Under the pieces are notes generated by a model. The model saw only the letters and a list, made by a program, of their open reading frames with translations. It did not search any database and was not told the origin of the DNA. A program made the position numbers and the translations under genes. Below, piece after piece: positions 24,101-33,600 of a stretch of 64,000 nucleotides of DNA (position 1 is the first letter of the stretch; each line of letters starts with the position of its first letter). This stretch comes from Bacteroidota bacterium (GTDB lineage: Bacteria > Bacteroidota > Ignavibacteria > UBA10030 > UBA8401), in assembly GCA_041658205.1 (NCBI GenBank), contig JBBAAO010000001.1, forward strand, positions 2,604,001 through 2,668,000, given 5' to 3'.

Positions 24101-27100
24101 CGAACTGTGACATCATATTCACGATTCACAAGAGAATCGAGTTTTCCAATGTTCCATACAATACGGTGTGAGGCTGGCTGATAAACGCCGCCGCCTGTTG
24201 CACTAATGAATTTCATTGCCCAATGCAGCGAATCAATAACGATTGTGTTTGTTGTGGAAAGATTTCCGGTATTACCAACATTGATCTTGTACGTTGCTGT
24301 ATCGGACAACGCAACGCGTGATGGACCGCTCTTATCGAACACGATGTTGGGATTTAATACAACGGAAATATTCGCATTAATTACATATTGGCCATTACCG
24401 GAGTTTGTCAATTCCACGGAATTTTTAATAGTCGGATGATTGAGCAATACTATAAATCGCCCTGCCGGAATTCTGTCAAACTTATATGTTCCCGCTGAAT
24501 CTGTTAATACAGAATCAATCGTTGCCACATTATTAGAAATACTGATGTCGACATTCGATTTTGGTGACGGTGTAACGCTTTGTAAATAAATGGAAAGATT
24601 CGCAGCCGGAATCGGTTCGTGTGAAACAAGATAGTACACTGCACCGGAAACAGAATTTTGGTTTGGTGTTGGAAGATCACCACCGCCGGATACACTTACT
24701 TTTACTTCGGTTTCCACCGTAATTTGTCGTCCGAACTCATTGACAGTGGTGATCAAAACACGGAAGCTGTCTGTTTTTGTCACAGCAATCAGGTAATATC
24801 CATCTTCTTTTGTAATAACTTCACCGGCCAATGAATCGGTTGTTTTGGAGTATGCACGAACGATTGCACCCTTCACAGGTGATTGTGTTCGATGATCGAT
24901 TACTGTTCCTTCGATAGCACCCGGGAAGAATACGATCTCGACTGTATCTTTCGCTTTACAACCCTGGCCGTCATCTGCTGAAGCAATGGCCATTGCCTTT
25001 ATGAGATTATTTCCTGCAATAGTTGCGCGCAATGAATCCGATGCTTTACCGTCTTTGGAATACAACACACGCATCGATTGACCATTGGTAAATTGACCAA
25101 CGGTAGTGGTCATTACAACCGGCGTTCCATCCGGTTTTGGATATCCAAGCGTGTTGGTCAAGTTAACTTGAATGAATGCTTTCGATTTGCCATTGCCAAT
25201 AATTTTCTCTGGCGTTGCAATCACTTCAATGCGGCATGCCGGATCTGTCTTTGCCGTGAAGATGGCAAACGCTGTTTGTTCTTCAATCTGGAATGCTCGT
25301 GCAAACGCATAATTCAACACCAACTCACCGTCATGAACGCCGTACGGATCTAATTGACCGATCACAATAATCGAATCTTCTTTGTTCGGTCCAAGGAAAC
25401 CGACTTCGTAGGTAACAATATTGTTTTCCACTTTAGCACTGCCGCTGACCCGAGGATTAATAATCTGCACCGGAAGCGTATCAACAATACTAATCTTCGT
25501 CAACGGCCCTCCGGTGATATTCTTAAAGTGAATCACATAAGACATTGTGTCACCGATATGGACAGTATCTTTTGATACTCTCTTCTCCAATTGCAATTGG
25601 AAGTTTTTGTTTGTGCGTGGTTCAACAAGCGTCACTGCTTGCGCAATAATCTGCTCTGTTTCATTCGTTGTGGCATAGCCGGTATTCAAAATCAATTCAA
25701 AATTCGGACGATCCAATCGAACCGTCGTTTTTACATAAAACGAATCAACTTCACCCACATCGATGGTATCTTTTTTATAAATCGCTACTGATCCGTCCAA
25801 TCGGAGTGTATCGCTTTCGGCTATTCCGGATTTTCTCATCGGCACAATAGTGATCTTGGCTGCTGAACGAGCCGTCGAATTCGGATTTTCAACCCGGATG
25901 TTTTCAAGTTGGAACGGAACCGGATCGCGGACAATCACATTGGTCAACTTACGATTTGAAACGTTCGTAATGCGCAAGACATAACTTAACGAATCACCGG
26001 TAAACACTGTCGGTGATGAGACACTAATATTGAGCAGCAACCGATCAAGTTTGCCGATTAACGAAACGAATTTAGCCTGCGCAGTCTGGAATGGAACTTC
26101 ATTGGACTTTGCATACGCAGTGTTGGTAACTCTTTCAGGAATGTACGGACTTCCGGCCACGACCGATACGACCACGACGGAATCTGTTGCATCAACGGCA
26201 AGCGTTCCGGCGAAATAGGTTACGATATTGTTATCTATCGTACCATTATTATAGAGCACTGTGTTTTTTGTCAGCTGCTTCGGCAATGTATCGATGACAA
26301 CAACATTTGTTAGGATTTTACTGCCGTTATTTTTGATCCGAATAGTATACTTGACAGTATCGCCGTTCACTGCCGTATCTTTCGACACGAATTTGCTCAG
26401 GATAAAGTTCGCGACATTTGGACCAATTGTCTGCTTCCACAGTGTCACCACTGTTGAAGACTGGACCGGTGTCAACTGTGATTGAGCAAATGCCCTGTTC
26501 ACGAATCCAAACAATGCACTTTCTCGAACGCGAACACGGATAGTAACAACGGCGCTGTCACCAACCGCAAGCGTATCGCGCGCCATTGAAACAATATTGT
26601 TCTGCAATGTGGCATTCGACGATACCAATAAGACGATGAATTTCTGCGCATCGACAGTGTCCACCATGGAAACATTTGTCAATGGAGTGTCGCCGATATT
26701 CTTAACAACAATGCGGTATTGCATTGTATCACCGATTGCTGCTGAATCTTTATTGGCTGTTTTTACAATCGCCAATAATGGGTTTCGCATAATAACTGTT
26801 GCTGCAGTATCGATAATTGGGAAAATTTCCGACGCCGAAAGTGTTGCTCGGTTTACAAGAAGTGACGCTGGCGTACTGTTTTTCACACGAACTTTCACTG
26901 AAAGAACATTTTTATACGATGAATCGACATTTCCAATTGACCATCGTACTGAATGTACCGCCGAATTATACGTTCCGTTGTTTGTTGAACTGATGTATTC
27001 AACATCATTCAACAGTGTGTCGGTTACGACGCTATTGGTTACCGCAAATGCATTAATATTTCTTACCCTCATCTGATACTCAATGGTATCGCCAAGAACT

Positions 27101-28578
27101 ACTGTCGGCGTTCCGCTCTTTTCAAACGTTGGTGTCACGGTTAATTCAACCGGGATATTTCCATTAAGGATGTAATATCCCTGTTCTGGAATGATGATTG
27201 ATGAAGCACCATTTAATTCAGAAGCGCCAAGCAGCACTCTGTATTTGCCCGGTTTAATATCCTCAAATTCATAAACTCCGCGCGAGTCGGTGGTTGTTTT
27301 CAAGACAGTTGCGATGCTTTTTGCTTCCGCATCTTTGTTCGATCTGTTATCGCCGTTCGTGATATCGAACAGTTCGATCGGCATGTTTGGAATATAGATT
27401 GGTGTATTGTTGATCCAGTAGTAGACTGTTCCAGAAATCGAATTTTTATTGGGAACGATTCGAGCAACATCCCCTTTAATGTCCACATTGACAAATGTTG
27501 TGACTGTATTATTCAATGCAAATTTATCTGCTGCAGAAACATCAACACGATACACACCTGTTTTCGGAACGAACATGAAGAATTTTCCGTCGGCCTTTGT
27601 TGTATCGATGTCAATCAATACATTTTGTACGGAATCGATTAACCGGACATACGCATTCTTATAGAATGTTTTTGTAGAATGATCCAGTACCACGCCGGTG
27701 ATTGCTCCTGGATAAAACTCTACATTGATCGTATCCGACAAATCGCATACACTCAATAATTGAACAGTCACTTTCGCTTTCACAATGGATCCCGATGAAA
27801 GATTTGCATTGAGTGAATCTGCTACAAAACCATTTAAGGAGAATTTCGTAACGGAATCTTTACCATTGGAGAACACACCAAGATCTGCCTTAAAGAATAC
27901 CGGTGTTCCGTCCGGTTTCGGTACACCAATCGAATCGGTAATATTGGCTCGAATCACTGCCCATTGCTGACCGTTTCCAATAATTTTGTCGGTGGACTTT
28001 TCAATCTTCAGTTTGCACGATTCTGTCTGTAAAATATCTAAATGAACTATTGCGCTTGAAGTTGTTCTGATTCCCACACTGTCAATAGCATACGCTGTAT
28101 TGGTTGTATTGAACTGACCGCCAAATGGCGAGGTCACAACAGTAGTGATTATTACAGAATCTGGTGTTGGAGCAGAAATGGTTCCTGCGTTCCATGTAAC
28201 TATATTTCCATTGACTGTTCCTTTTGATGAGCTGATAATTCTAAAGTGAGTAGGAACTGTATCGGTGATAACTACTTGTGCCGCACTCAGGTTTCCATTA
28301 TATCCCACGACAATCTTAAATAAAACAGTATCACGCGCATGGACACTATCACGTGACACTGTTTTATTCAATAAAAGTGCTCCCCACTTCTCCACAACAA
28401 TACTAGCCATGTTGCTTTTCACTGTATCCTGACTTCCGTTCAGATAATGCACAATTGCCGAACTGACGTTATCGATTCGAGTTCCGCCGGACGTCTGTGC
28501 ATAGGTCTGCGAACTCAGAGCGATCATCAATCCGCTGAGCAAGAAGTACTGGGTAATATGTTTAATGAAATTTTTCAC
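21163..28578 (-). CDS. Giant DUF11 repeat surface protein with two OmpA domains
   Basis: About 2471 residues from the GTG at 28578, chosen because GGAG lies upstream and the product begins with a clean signal peptide (KNFIKHITQYFLLSG to SQTYAQ). Earlier codons belong to an intergenic hairpin. In order it has DUF11 domains, a Big_1-like Ig domain (KIIGNGQQWAVIRANITD), CarboxypepD_reg/Cna-B-like domains (GAITGVVLDHSTK), more DUF11 repeats, a second copy of the Ig/Cna pair (KIIGNGKSKAFIQVNLTN, GAIEGTVIDHRTQ), and an SdrD-B-like domain (IIGKVFYDDNRNKYQDSLEY). Two OmpA peptidoglycan-binding domains lie near nucleotides 22720-22400 (AGHTDSMKI) and 21980-21640 (EGHTDSSPI). A DUF11 stretch lies between and after them. 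Probably an outer-membrane-associated, cell-wall-tethered surface filament. Confidence 0.85.
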   Translation of the reverse strand: MKNFIKHITQYFLLSGLMIALSSQTYAQTSGGTRIDNVSSAIVHYLNGSQDTVKSNMASIVVEKWGALLLNKTVSRDSVHARDTVLFKIVVGYNGNLSAAQVVITDTVPTHFRIISSSKGTVNGNIVTWNAGTISAPTPDSVIITTVVTSPFGGQFNTTNTAYAIDSVGIRTTSSAIVHLDILQTESCKLKIEKSTDKIIGNGQQWAVIRANITDSIGVPKPDGTPVFFKADLGVFSNGKDSVTKFSLNGFVADSLNANLSSGSIVKAKVTVQLLSVCDLSDTINVEFYPGAITGVVLDHSTKTFYKNAYVRLIDSVQNVLIDIDTTKADGKFFMFVPKTGVYRVDVSAADKFALNNTVTTFVNVDIKGDVARIVPNKNSISGTVYYWINNTPIYIPNMPIELFDITNGDNRSNKDAEAKSIATVLKTTTDSRGVYEFEDIKPGKYRVLLGASELNGASSIIIPEQGYYILNGNIPVELTVTPTFEKSGTPTVVLGDTIEYQMRVRNINAFAVTNSVVTDTLLNDVEYISSTNNGTYNSAVHSVRWSIGNVDSSYKNVLSVKVRVKNSTPASLLVNRATLSASEIFPIIDTAATVIMRNPLLAIVKTANKDSAAIGDTMQYRIVVKNIGDTPLTNVSMVDTVDAQKFIVLLVSSNATLQNNIVSMARDTLAVGDSAVVTIRVRVRESALFGFVNRAFAQSQLTPVQSSTVVTLWKQTIGPNVANFILSKFVSKDTAVNGDTVKYTIRIKNNGSKILTNVVVIDTLPKQLTKNTVLYNNGTIDNNIVTYFAGTLAVDATDSVVVVSVVAGSPYIPERVTNTAYAKSNEVPFQTAQAKFVSLIGKLDRLLLNISVSSPTVFTGDSLSYVLRITNVSNRKLTNVIVRDPVPFQLENIRVENPNSTARSAAKITIVPMRKSGIAESDTLRLDGSVAIYKKDTIDVGEVDSFYVKTTVRLDRPNFELILNTGYATTNETEQIIAQAVTLVEPRTNKNFQLQLEKRVSKDTVHIGDTMSYVIHFKNITGGPLTKISIVDTLPVQIINPRVSGSAKVENNIVTYEVGFLGPNKEDSIIVIGQLDPYGVHDGELVLNYAFARAFQIEEQTAFAIFTAKTDPACRIEVIATPEKIIGNGKSKAFIQVNLTNTLGYPKPDGTPVVMTTTVGQFTNGQSMRVLYSKDGKASDSLRATIAGNNLIKAMAIASADDGQGCKAKDTVEIVFFPGAIEGTVIDHRTQSPVKGAIVRAYSKTTDSLAGEVITKEDGYYLIAVTKTDSFRVLITTVNEFGRQITVETEVKVSVSGGGDLPTPNQNSVSGAVYYLVSHEPIPAANLSIYLQSVTPSPKSNVDISISNNVATIDSVLTDSAGTYKFDRIPAGRFIVLLNHPTIKNSVELTNSGNGQYVINANISVVLNPNIVFDKSGPSRVALSDTATYKINVGNTGNLSTTNTIVIDSLHWAMKFISATGGGVYQPASHRIVWNIGKLDSLVNREYDVTVRFVDTLKNSTPSLNRASVTTNQTTLMRDSVPTLLFLPPTMKMWKVSNVHQANPGDTVVYSIKMQNRSGSFGDSIAVTDKLPTQVQYLKSNVQYFRSAPQSVMNDTVEYNSASHSIFWKRDTMFVGDSVTINLITRVRTNLEPGDHTYTNVAGVTWKGGSLTSDQDSLSNTMVRSSVSYLKVTKQALRKVLEIGDIATYLVRVTNMSAVNYARDIQLVDKIPFGFRYMNGSSVIDTMKVSDPTGRKELFWLLKDSLAPSASVQIVYRLVVGAGAVEGNGINTARAYGISHFGAQMASAEVQEQVEIRRGVFTTHGLIIGKVFYDDNRNKYQDSLEYGVKGIELMMEDGTRIITGDDGKYSIPDVLPGEHVIRVRTHTLPKNSSLEMGYNDFAKDSTSRFVNLTESGIARVDFYLARNISRPDSLVLSQAIAKIGDFSIQRISSPRNIVFIEDKRLASMKLTGLNFEVGKAILKPEAFVTLKQLADVLREYPDQPLIIAGHTDSMKIATAEFPNNGVLSMARAMSVKSYLVEKEGINVDRIRIEGHGETRPVATNKSIDGRSLNRRVEFYFTPTTEEKQITEMPVSIEIPIEYTGTENITKVDFRDILNPSFKYVEGSAMFADSTVTPRINGNELHWTLTNLGPNFKYKLRYTVMVQRPERYEATEIQSTSTSICYFVGDSALHCIDSLITTNEVAIAVRGRAVNFVMSGVLFDVGKATLRSTALTSLETTAKFLKEDLSSTALIEGHTDSSPIKTKEFPSNIELSQARANTIKQKLIAHYGIAPERLKTIGYGEFRPLASNYTIEGKQVNRRIELRILRSEFAQKVLLEGGVDSSKLVVETLLPKNAPQGIDSMMRDKSKERYILKLDVRRKVKRNTVSTIILDTVPAGLQLVPYSVTSVHGVDSVNVSGKVLKIYCSKTDSTIQLYYIAEVSDDGKEEATIFHDYTVIKKQTDGSIIEEKAKASSIEIRKKQMLVRNQR

Positions 28579-28637
28579 GAAAAAAATATCTCCAGAGCCC
28601 CCTTCCCCTGAAGGGAGCCCCGGAAATAGGTGTTGCA
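28579..28637. repeat. Intergenic imperfect palindrome between two DUF11 genes
   Basis: GAGCCCCCTTC (28595-28605) and GAAGGGAGCCC (28610-28620) form 11-bp arms with two mismatches around CCCT. It lies directly after the stop of the 594-aa gene and just upstream of the GTG start of the next gene. It could be a transcript-processing or attenuating hairpin, or a dispersed palindromic repeat. Confidence 0.45.
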
Positions 28638-30422
28638 TTAATTGATCTTCACCAAGAATCTGATCTTACCTGTATGAGTCGGATCATTTGTCATGCGAGG
28701 ACCAACTGTTCCAAGAGTAACCGTTATGGTACCGGCTGCCACATCTACAATATCGTCGCCAACTGCGTCTGTCTTTGATACATAGTGTGTACCATCTCCA
28801 GTTGCACCACCACCATTTGTCGAGTAATCTATCTTAATGGAGTCGGCAATAAGAGAAGTATTGGCAGGGATGTTATCGAGAACGACAATCGAATAACCAT
28901 TACCTGACCCTGTGTTGGTATATGTAATGATATAAATCAGCGAATCACCCGGTCGAGATCTTGTACCACCTCCCCACGTGGATGTTTGCGTAACTACTGA
29001 TTTAGTCAATGTCATGACAGGTGCTTTTATTCTTGTAATGTGATAACCGTTGTCCGAAGCACCAAGCGTTAACGATGTCACGAGATAGTATGCACTGTCG
29101 CGAATACGATCTGCCGTCATGTGACCGGAGGTGTCTGCCGCAAAGAAATATGCAGTGCCACCGCGCGGGACAACGATTGTATCGGAGGCGATTTTAATCA
29201 CCGTATCCGTTCCATGAAGGTATACACCATTGGAGTCAACGTCTCTGAATAAGAACCAAGTGAACGATGCTGTTGAAGTCCGCGTAGTGAATTTTAATGA
29301 GTCAGTTCTGTTACCATTATTCTTCACTTTTACTCTGAAGAAGATTCCTTGGTTCACCTGTACTGAATCATCATCATTGTCGGTTGTAAATGAATTATTA
29401 TTCAATGCTGTCACTTGAAGTTCCCACGCACCGCTTCCTGCAACGACAACAACTGTCGGTCCGGCTGGTGGTCTCTTTGTGCGATTACCAATACTGTCAT
29501 TATAGACCATGTAAGCGCGGTTAGATATAGATGTTCCGGCAGCAACACCAACATTTACTGTTGCTTGGATTGTCAATTGACCTGTCAATCCGCCATAAAC
29601 GTTTCCGCTATTGCCAATTCCCGACCAAATAACAATTAGTTCACCAAGACCGCCGGTGGTAGTTGTTGCTGATCCACCCCCGGAGTTTACGACAGCACTG
29701 ACGAACGTTAAATTGGAATTTAACGTGTCTCGGAGCTCCGCATTTTTTCCGGTTCCTGTGCCGCTGTTGTTATAAGTGATCGTATAGGTAATCGTTTGAC
29801 CAGGTGTGGGGGTACCGTTATTATTTGTTTTGGTCAACGCGATTTCCGTAACTCTTGTTCTAATTGAGTCACGTACCCAGGCAAGCACAGCAGTATTAAA
29901 GCTTGATGTTGCTTTGGTATTATTGGTATCAAGCAATCCGCTGGTTTTACCATTGGGGACAAATAAGCGGACAAGGATTTTATACGTTGCATCCGCCGCC
30001 ATTGAACCGGTTGTAGTAATAGCTGCGGCTGCCGTATCTGCTGCGTCAACATCACCTTGTCCATCTATATCAAAAAATATTGAAGCACCCCAGCTTGCAG
30101 AATCTGCTGCAGCCAAAGTATATGTATCTGTTCCATTACCAGTATTTGTTACCGTGTGAGGAAAGAAGACATATAAACTGTCACTGGAATATTTCAGTGA
30201 TCCGACTGGTGTTACCGTAACACCGGCCACTTGCTCAACTGTCACCCGAGCGGTATCAGTAAAGAGCGTATCATAGCTTGTTCCGGCGAAATCCTTGTAC
30301 GTCATTTTCGCGACGTTTTTGATTTCAGTACCAGCCGGAGTACCAGATGCAAATGCACTTGTCGTCCCTAACAGGACAAAAGCACAAAAGGCACCCGCAA
30401 AAACCGATAACTTGGTTTTCAT
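28638..30422 (-). CDS. Secreted DUF11 repeat protein (594 aa)
   Basis: A 594-residue protein from the ATG at 30422, which has AGGA 8 nt upstream and starts a textbook signal peptide (MKTKLSVFAGAFCAFVLLG to SAFASG). Longer in-frame starts at 30473 (ATG) and 30518 (GTG) exist. The mature part is a string of beta-sandwich domains, including a DUF11 domain (LTKTNNNGTPTPGQTITYTI, RDTLNSNLTFV) and a second one near the end (MTLTKSVVTQT, RPGDSLIYIITYTNTGSGNG). It is Thr/Ser/Gly-rich with almost no Cys, as expected for a surface protein. It lies between the 1915-aa and 2471-aa DUF11 genes on the same strand and is preceded by a short leader ORF. Confidence 0.82.
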   Translation of the reverse strand: MKTKLSVFAGAFCAFVLLGTTSAFASGTPAGTEIKNVAKMTYKDFAGTSYDTLFTDTARVTVEQVAGVTVTPVGSLKYSSDSLYVFFPHTVTNTGNGTDTYTLAAADSASWGASIFFDIDGQGDVDAADTAAAAITTTGSMAADATYKILVRLFVPNGKTSGLLDTNNTKATSSFNTAVLAWVRDSIRTRVTEIALTKTNNNGTPTPGQTITYTITYNNSGTGTGKNAELRDTLNSNLTFVSAVVNSGGGSATTTTGGLGELIVIWSGIGNSGNVYGGLTGQLTIQATVNVGVAAGTSISNRAYMVYNDSIGNRTKRPPAGPTVVVVAGSGAWELQVTALNNNSFTTDNDDDSVQVNQGIFFRVKVKNNGNRTDSLKFTTRTSTASFTWFLFRDVDSNGVYLHGTDTVIKIASDTIVVPRGGTAYFFAADTSGHMTADRIRDSAYYLVTSLTLGASDNGYHITRIKAPVMTLTKSVVTQTSTWGGGTRSRPGDSLIYIITYTNTGSGNGYSIVVLDNIPANTSLIADSIKIDYSTNGGGATGDGTHYVSKTDAVGDDIVDVAAGTITVTLGTVGPRMTNDPTHTGKIRFLVKIN

Positions 30423-30507
30423 AAGTAATCCTTTCTGTTTGTATTGTTTGTTATTTGTTGTGTTGTTTTTCATTGCTACTTCTTTCTTTTTGTTAAACTG
30501 TGTGTTT

Positions 30508-30573
30508 TTATGAATCACTCATCCTCGGTATGGATGGTGGAGGTTTTGCTCTGCGCGTATATAGTCTTTTCAT
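30508..30573 (-). CDS. 21-codon leader ORF with Pro-Pro-Pro, upstream of DUF11 gene
   Basis: ATG at 30573 is preceded by AAAGGAG at ideal distance, the best ribosome site in this locus. It encodes a 21-residue peptide beginning MKRLYTRRAKPPPSIPR. The PPP run is a known ribosome-stalling motif relieved by EF-P. The stop lies within the first codons of the longest in-frame version of the next gene (GTG 30518), so translation of the leader could influence that gene's start choice. Expression is inferred. Confidence 0.45.
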   Translation of the reverse strand: MKRLYTRRAKPPPSIPRMSDS

Positions 30574-30635
30574 TGTTGTTCTCCTTTTGTGTTGTTTGAT
30601 TATTTTTTTAATTGATGTATAAAAATTATCGTTTA

Positions 30636-33600
30636 TTAATTAATTCTGACCTTTAACGTAACTGTCCCCGAAACTCCGGGTTGAATAATTCCCAATTTCA
30701 ATTGTATGGTAATTCCGGTAAGCTCCACCTCATCGGCATCTGCTGCATCGCTTTTCGCGACGGAATTGATGATAACGGAATTTGGCACGTACGTAGTATT
30801 ATCCGGTTGTGCATCAGTTACTGTTACGACATATGCATTTGCGGTACCTGTATTCGAATAATTGATTGTATACATAACTGTATCACCTGGTTTGCCGGTA
30901 GTCCGGTTTGCCACTTTACTCATTGTCATCAACGGACGATTTACTGGTGTAAACGAAGCCGTTACTTGATACCGAATTCCATTTCCGTCTATTGTTGCTT
31001 TATTGATGGAAGGAGTCTGAGTAACAATCGTTGAATCGACGCGGATTTGATATTGATAGGTCGCACTGTCACTTGCCGAAAGATTAAAGAGAGGCCATGA
31101 AATAACTCTTCCTGCTGCACTTCCGCCGCCAGAAATCGTACCTGTCAAAATTGTCACATCCGTCGGAAGCGTGTCTTTTAAGGAGATGCTCGTTGCCCCG
31201 ACTGATCCGCTATTCTTCACTTTCACGGTATATAATAGAGTGTCAGGAGGTTTGACAAATCCGCCGTTTCCATCTACGTATGTTTTCGTGGATGTTGTAA
31301 AAGTGACCGTACCAATCCTGAATATCGCGGTTACGGTTGCTGTGTCCCCAAGAGCACGCAATGAATCGAGATACGAAACACGAATTGTATCTCCCGGTTG
31401 AACCGTAAATATTTCATTATTGTTTGTTCCCGGTGTTGTACCAAAGATTGTCGTTACGGTTTTTGTGAAAACTCCGGTATTGATTCCGGTTTCAGTGAAT
31501 ATCATCGTCTCACTCTCGCCGGTAGTACTTTGCACTGTGAGCGTGTATGACTGCACTGTTGCCGAATTCTTGTTTAAATCGTTGTCGGTAAGAGTAAATG
31601 TGGATGAATCATTTGCCGGAATAACAACCGGATTTGATGTTAAAACTGCAGTGACACCACCGATTACTCCAGTGTTCGCAACAAGCGTTGCTGATCCGCC
31701 ATTGTTTTGCAGCGAGTCTATATAGGAAGCACGCAATGTATCTGCTGCTTTTACATTGAATCGACCATCATTGTTTGTTCCGATAGTCAAGCCAAATTGG
31801 GTTCCCAGTTTTTTGGTAAAGATGCCGGTGTTCACTCCGGTTTCAGTAACAGCGAATACTTCAACTTCACCAGTGGCAATACTGCTGTCTTTTATTGTAT
31901 ATGTTTCCGCGATGGTAATATTCTTATTGAGATCAGCATCAGTTACTGTAATAAGTAATGAATCTCCGGGCAGGACGGGTGTTGTTGAAGTGATGGTAGC
32001 TGTAACTCCACCTAATATTTTTGTAAACGCTGAAAGAGTTACACTTCCGCCATTCAGTTGCAGTGTATCAATATAGGTGACGCGTAGCGAATCGTTGGTT
32101 TTTACATTGAATTTTCCGTCATTATTTGTTCCTGCTGTTAATCCAAACTGGGTTCCAAGTTTTTTGGTAAAGATGCCGGTATTGTTTCCTGTTTCAGTGA
32201 TCGGAAATGTTTCTACTTCTCCTGTGGAGATGCTGCTGTCTTTAACAGAATAGACTTGAACGGAATTAGTATCTCTGTTGAGATCGTTATCAACAATCGT
32301 TATTAATAGAGAGTCTGATGGGTATATTGGGGAAGTGGCTGTAAGTGAAGCATTAACTCCCCCTAGAATTTTGCTGTTCCCGAATATAAAACTTCCGGGA
32401 CCACCATTGGTAAGCATTGTGTCACGATACATTGCGCGAAGTGTATCGCCTGCCTGTACATTAAATCGACCATCATTATTTGCCCCGGCAGATAATCCGA
32501 ATTGTGTTCCTAATTTGTTTATAAATATTCCGGTGTTGATACCGGTTTCGGTAATGGCAAACGATTCAACTTCACCGGTAACGATGCTGCTGTCTTTGAT
32601 GGTATATGTTTCTGCTACAGAAGTATTTCTATTTAAATCTGCATCGGTCACCGTCACAGTCAGAGAGTCACCCGGATGATGAGGGGTTGTGGCGCTGATC
32701 GTTCCAGTTGCTCCTCCTATGACCAGCGTGCCGGAAATAATATTCCCACCTGGTCCTCCGGTTATGAGCAACGTATCATAATATGTTACTCTAAGCGAGT
32801 CGCCATTCTTTACATTGAAGCTTCCATTATTATTTGTACCGGCAAATAATCCAAACTGAGTTGCCAGCATTTTCGTAAAAATGCCGGTATTGATTCCTGT
32901 CTCCGTAACGGTAAATGTCTCAACTTCACCAGTCGTTATGCTGCTGTCTTTAATGGAATATGTTTCAGCATTACCACTATTGGCATTGAGGTCTCCGTCC
33001 GTGATAGTGATTAATATAGAGTCAGCCGGATGAACTGGTGATGTGGAGGTTAATGTGGCTGTTGCACCCCCTTTGACATATGTTTTCCATGTTTTCAATC
33101 CCCCGTTCGTTCCATTCACAATAACACTATCATAATATTTCAGTGTGATAGTGTCGCCTTTTTGAATGGTAAATGTTCCATCATTATTTGTCCCTGCGCT
33201 AATACCAAAAACCGTCGGTACGGTTGATGTGAATATTCCGCTGTTGACACCAGTTTCCGTAAAGATCAAGTTCTCAATTTCACCGGTCACCTGATTACTG
33301 TCTCTGATAGAATATGATTCTATCAAAGTACTGTGTCTGTTTAGATCAGAATCGTTCAACGTGTAGTAAATTGTCTGTGTGGGCAATATGGAGTCAGATC
33401 CGCTCAAGGCAACAGCGTGACCATTTAGCACTCTCGTAACAAACGATCTCCAAACATTCTTAACGGAATTCAGATTAGTGCTCGTGGAATCATATTTGTC
33501 GATATAAGAAATTCTTATGCTGTCGCCCGGTTTTACATTGAATGAAGCGTTGTTGTTCGTCCCGGCAGAAGCACCATACACCGTAGTGATTTTTCCTGCA

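Noticed and set aside
30423..30518. Extended starts (GTG 30518 or ATG 30473) for the 594-aa DUF11 protein
   Set aside because: They put an Asn/Lys-rich stretch before a good signal peptide; ATG 30422 has the better ribosome site and a normal signal-peptide length.
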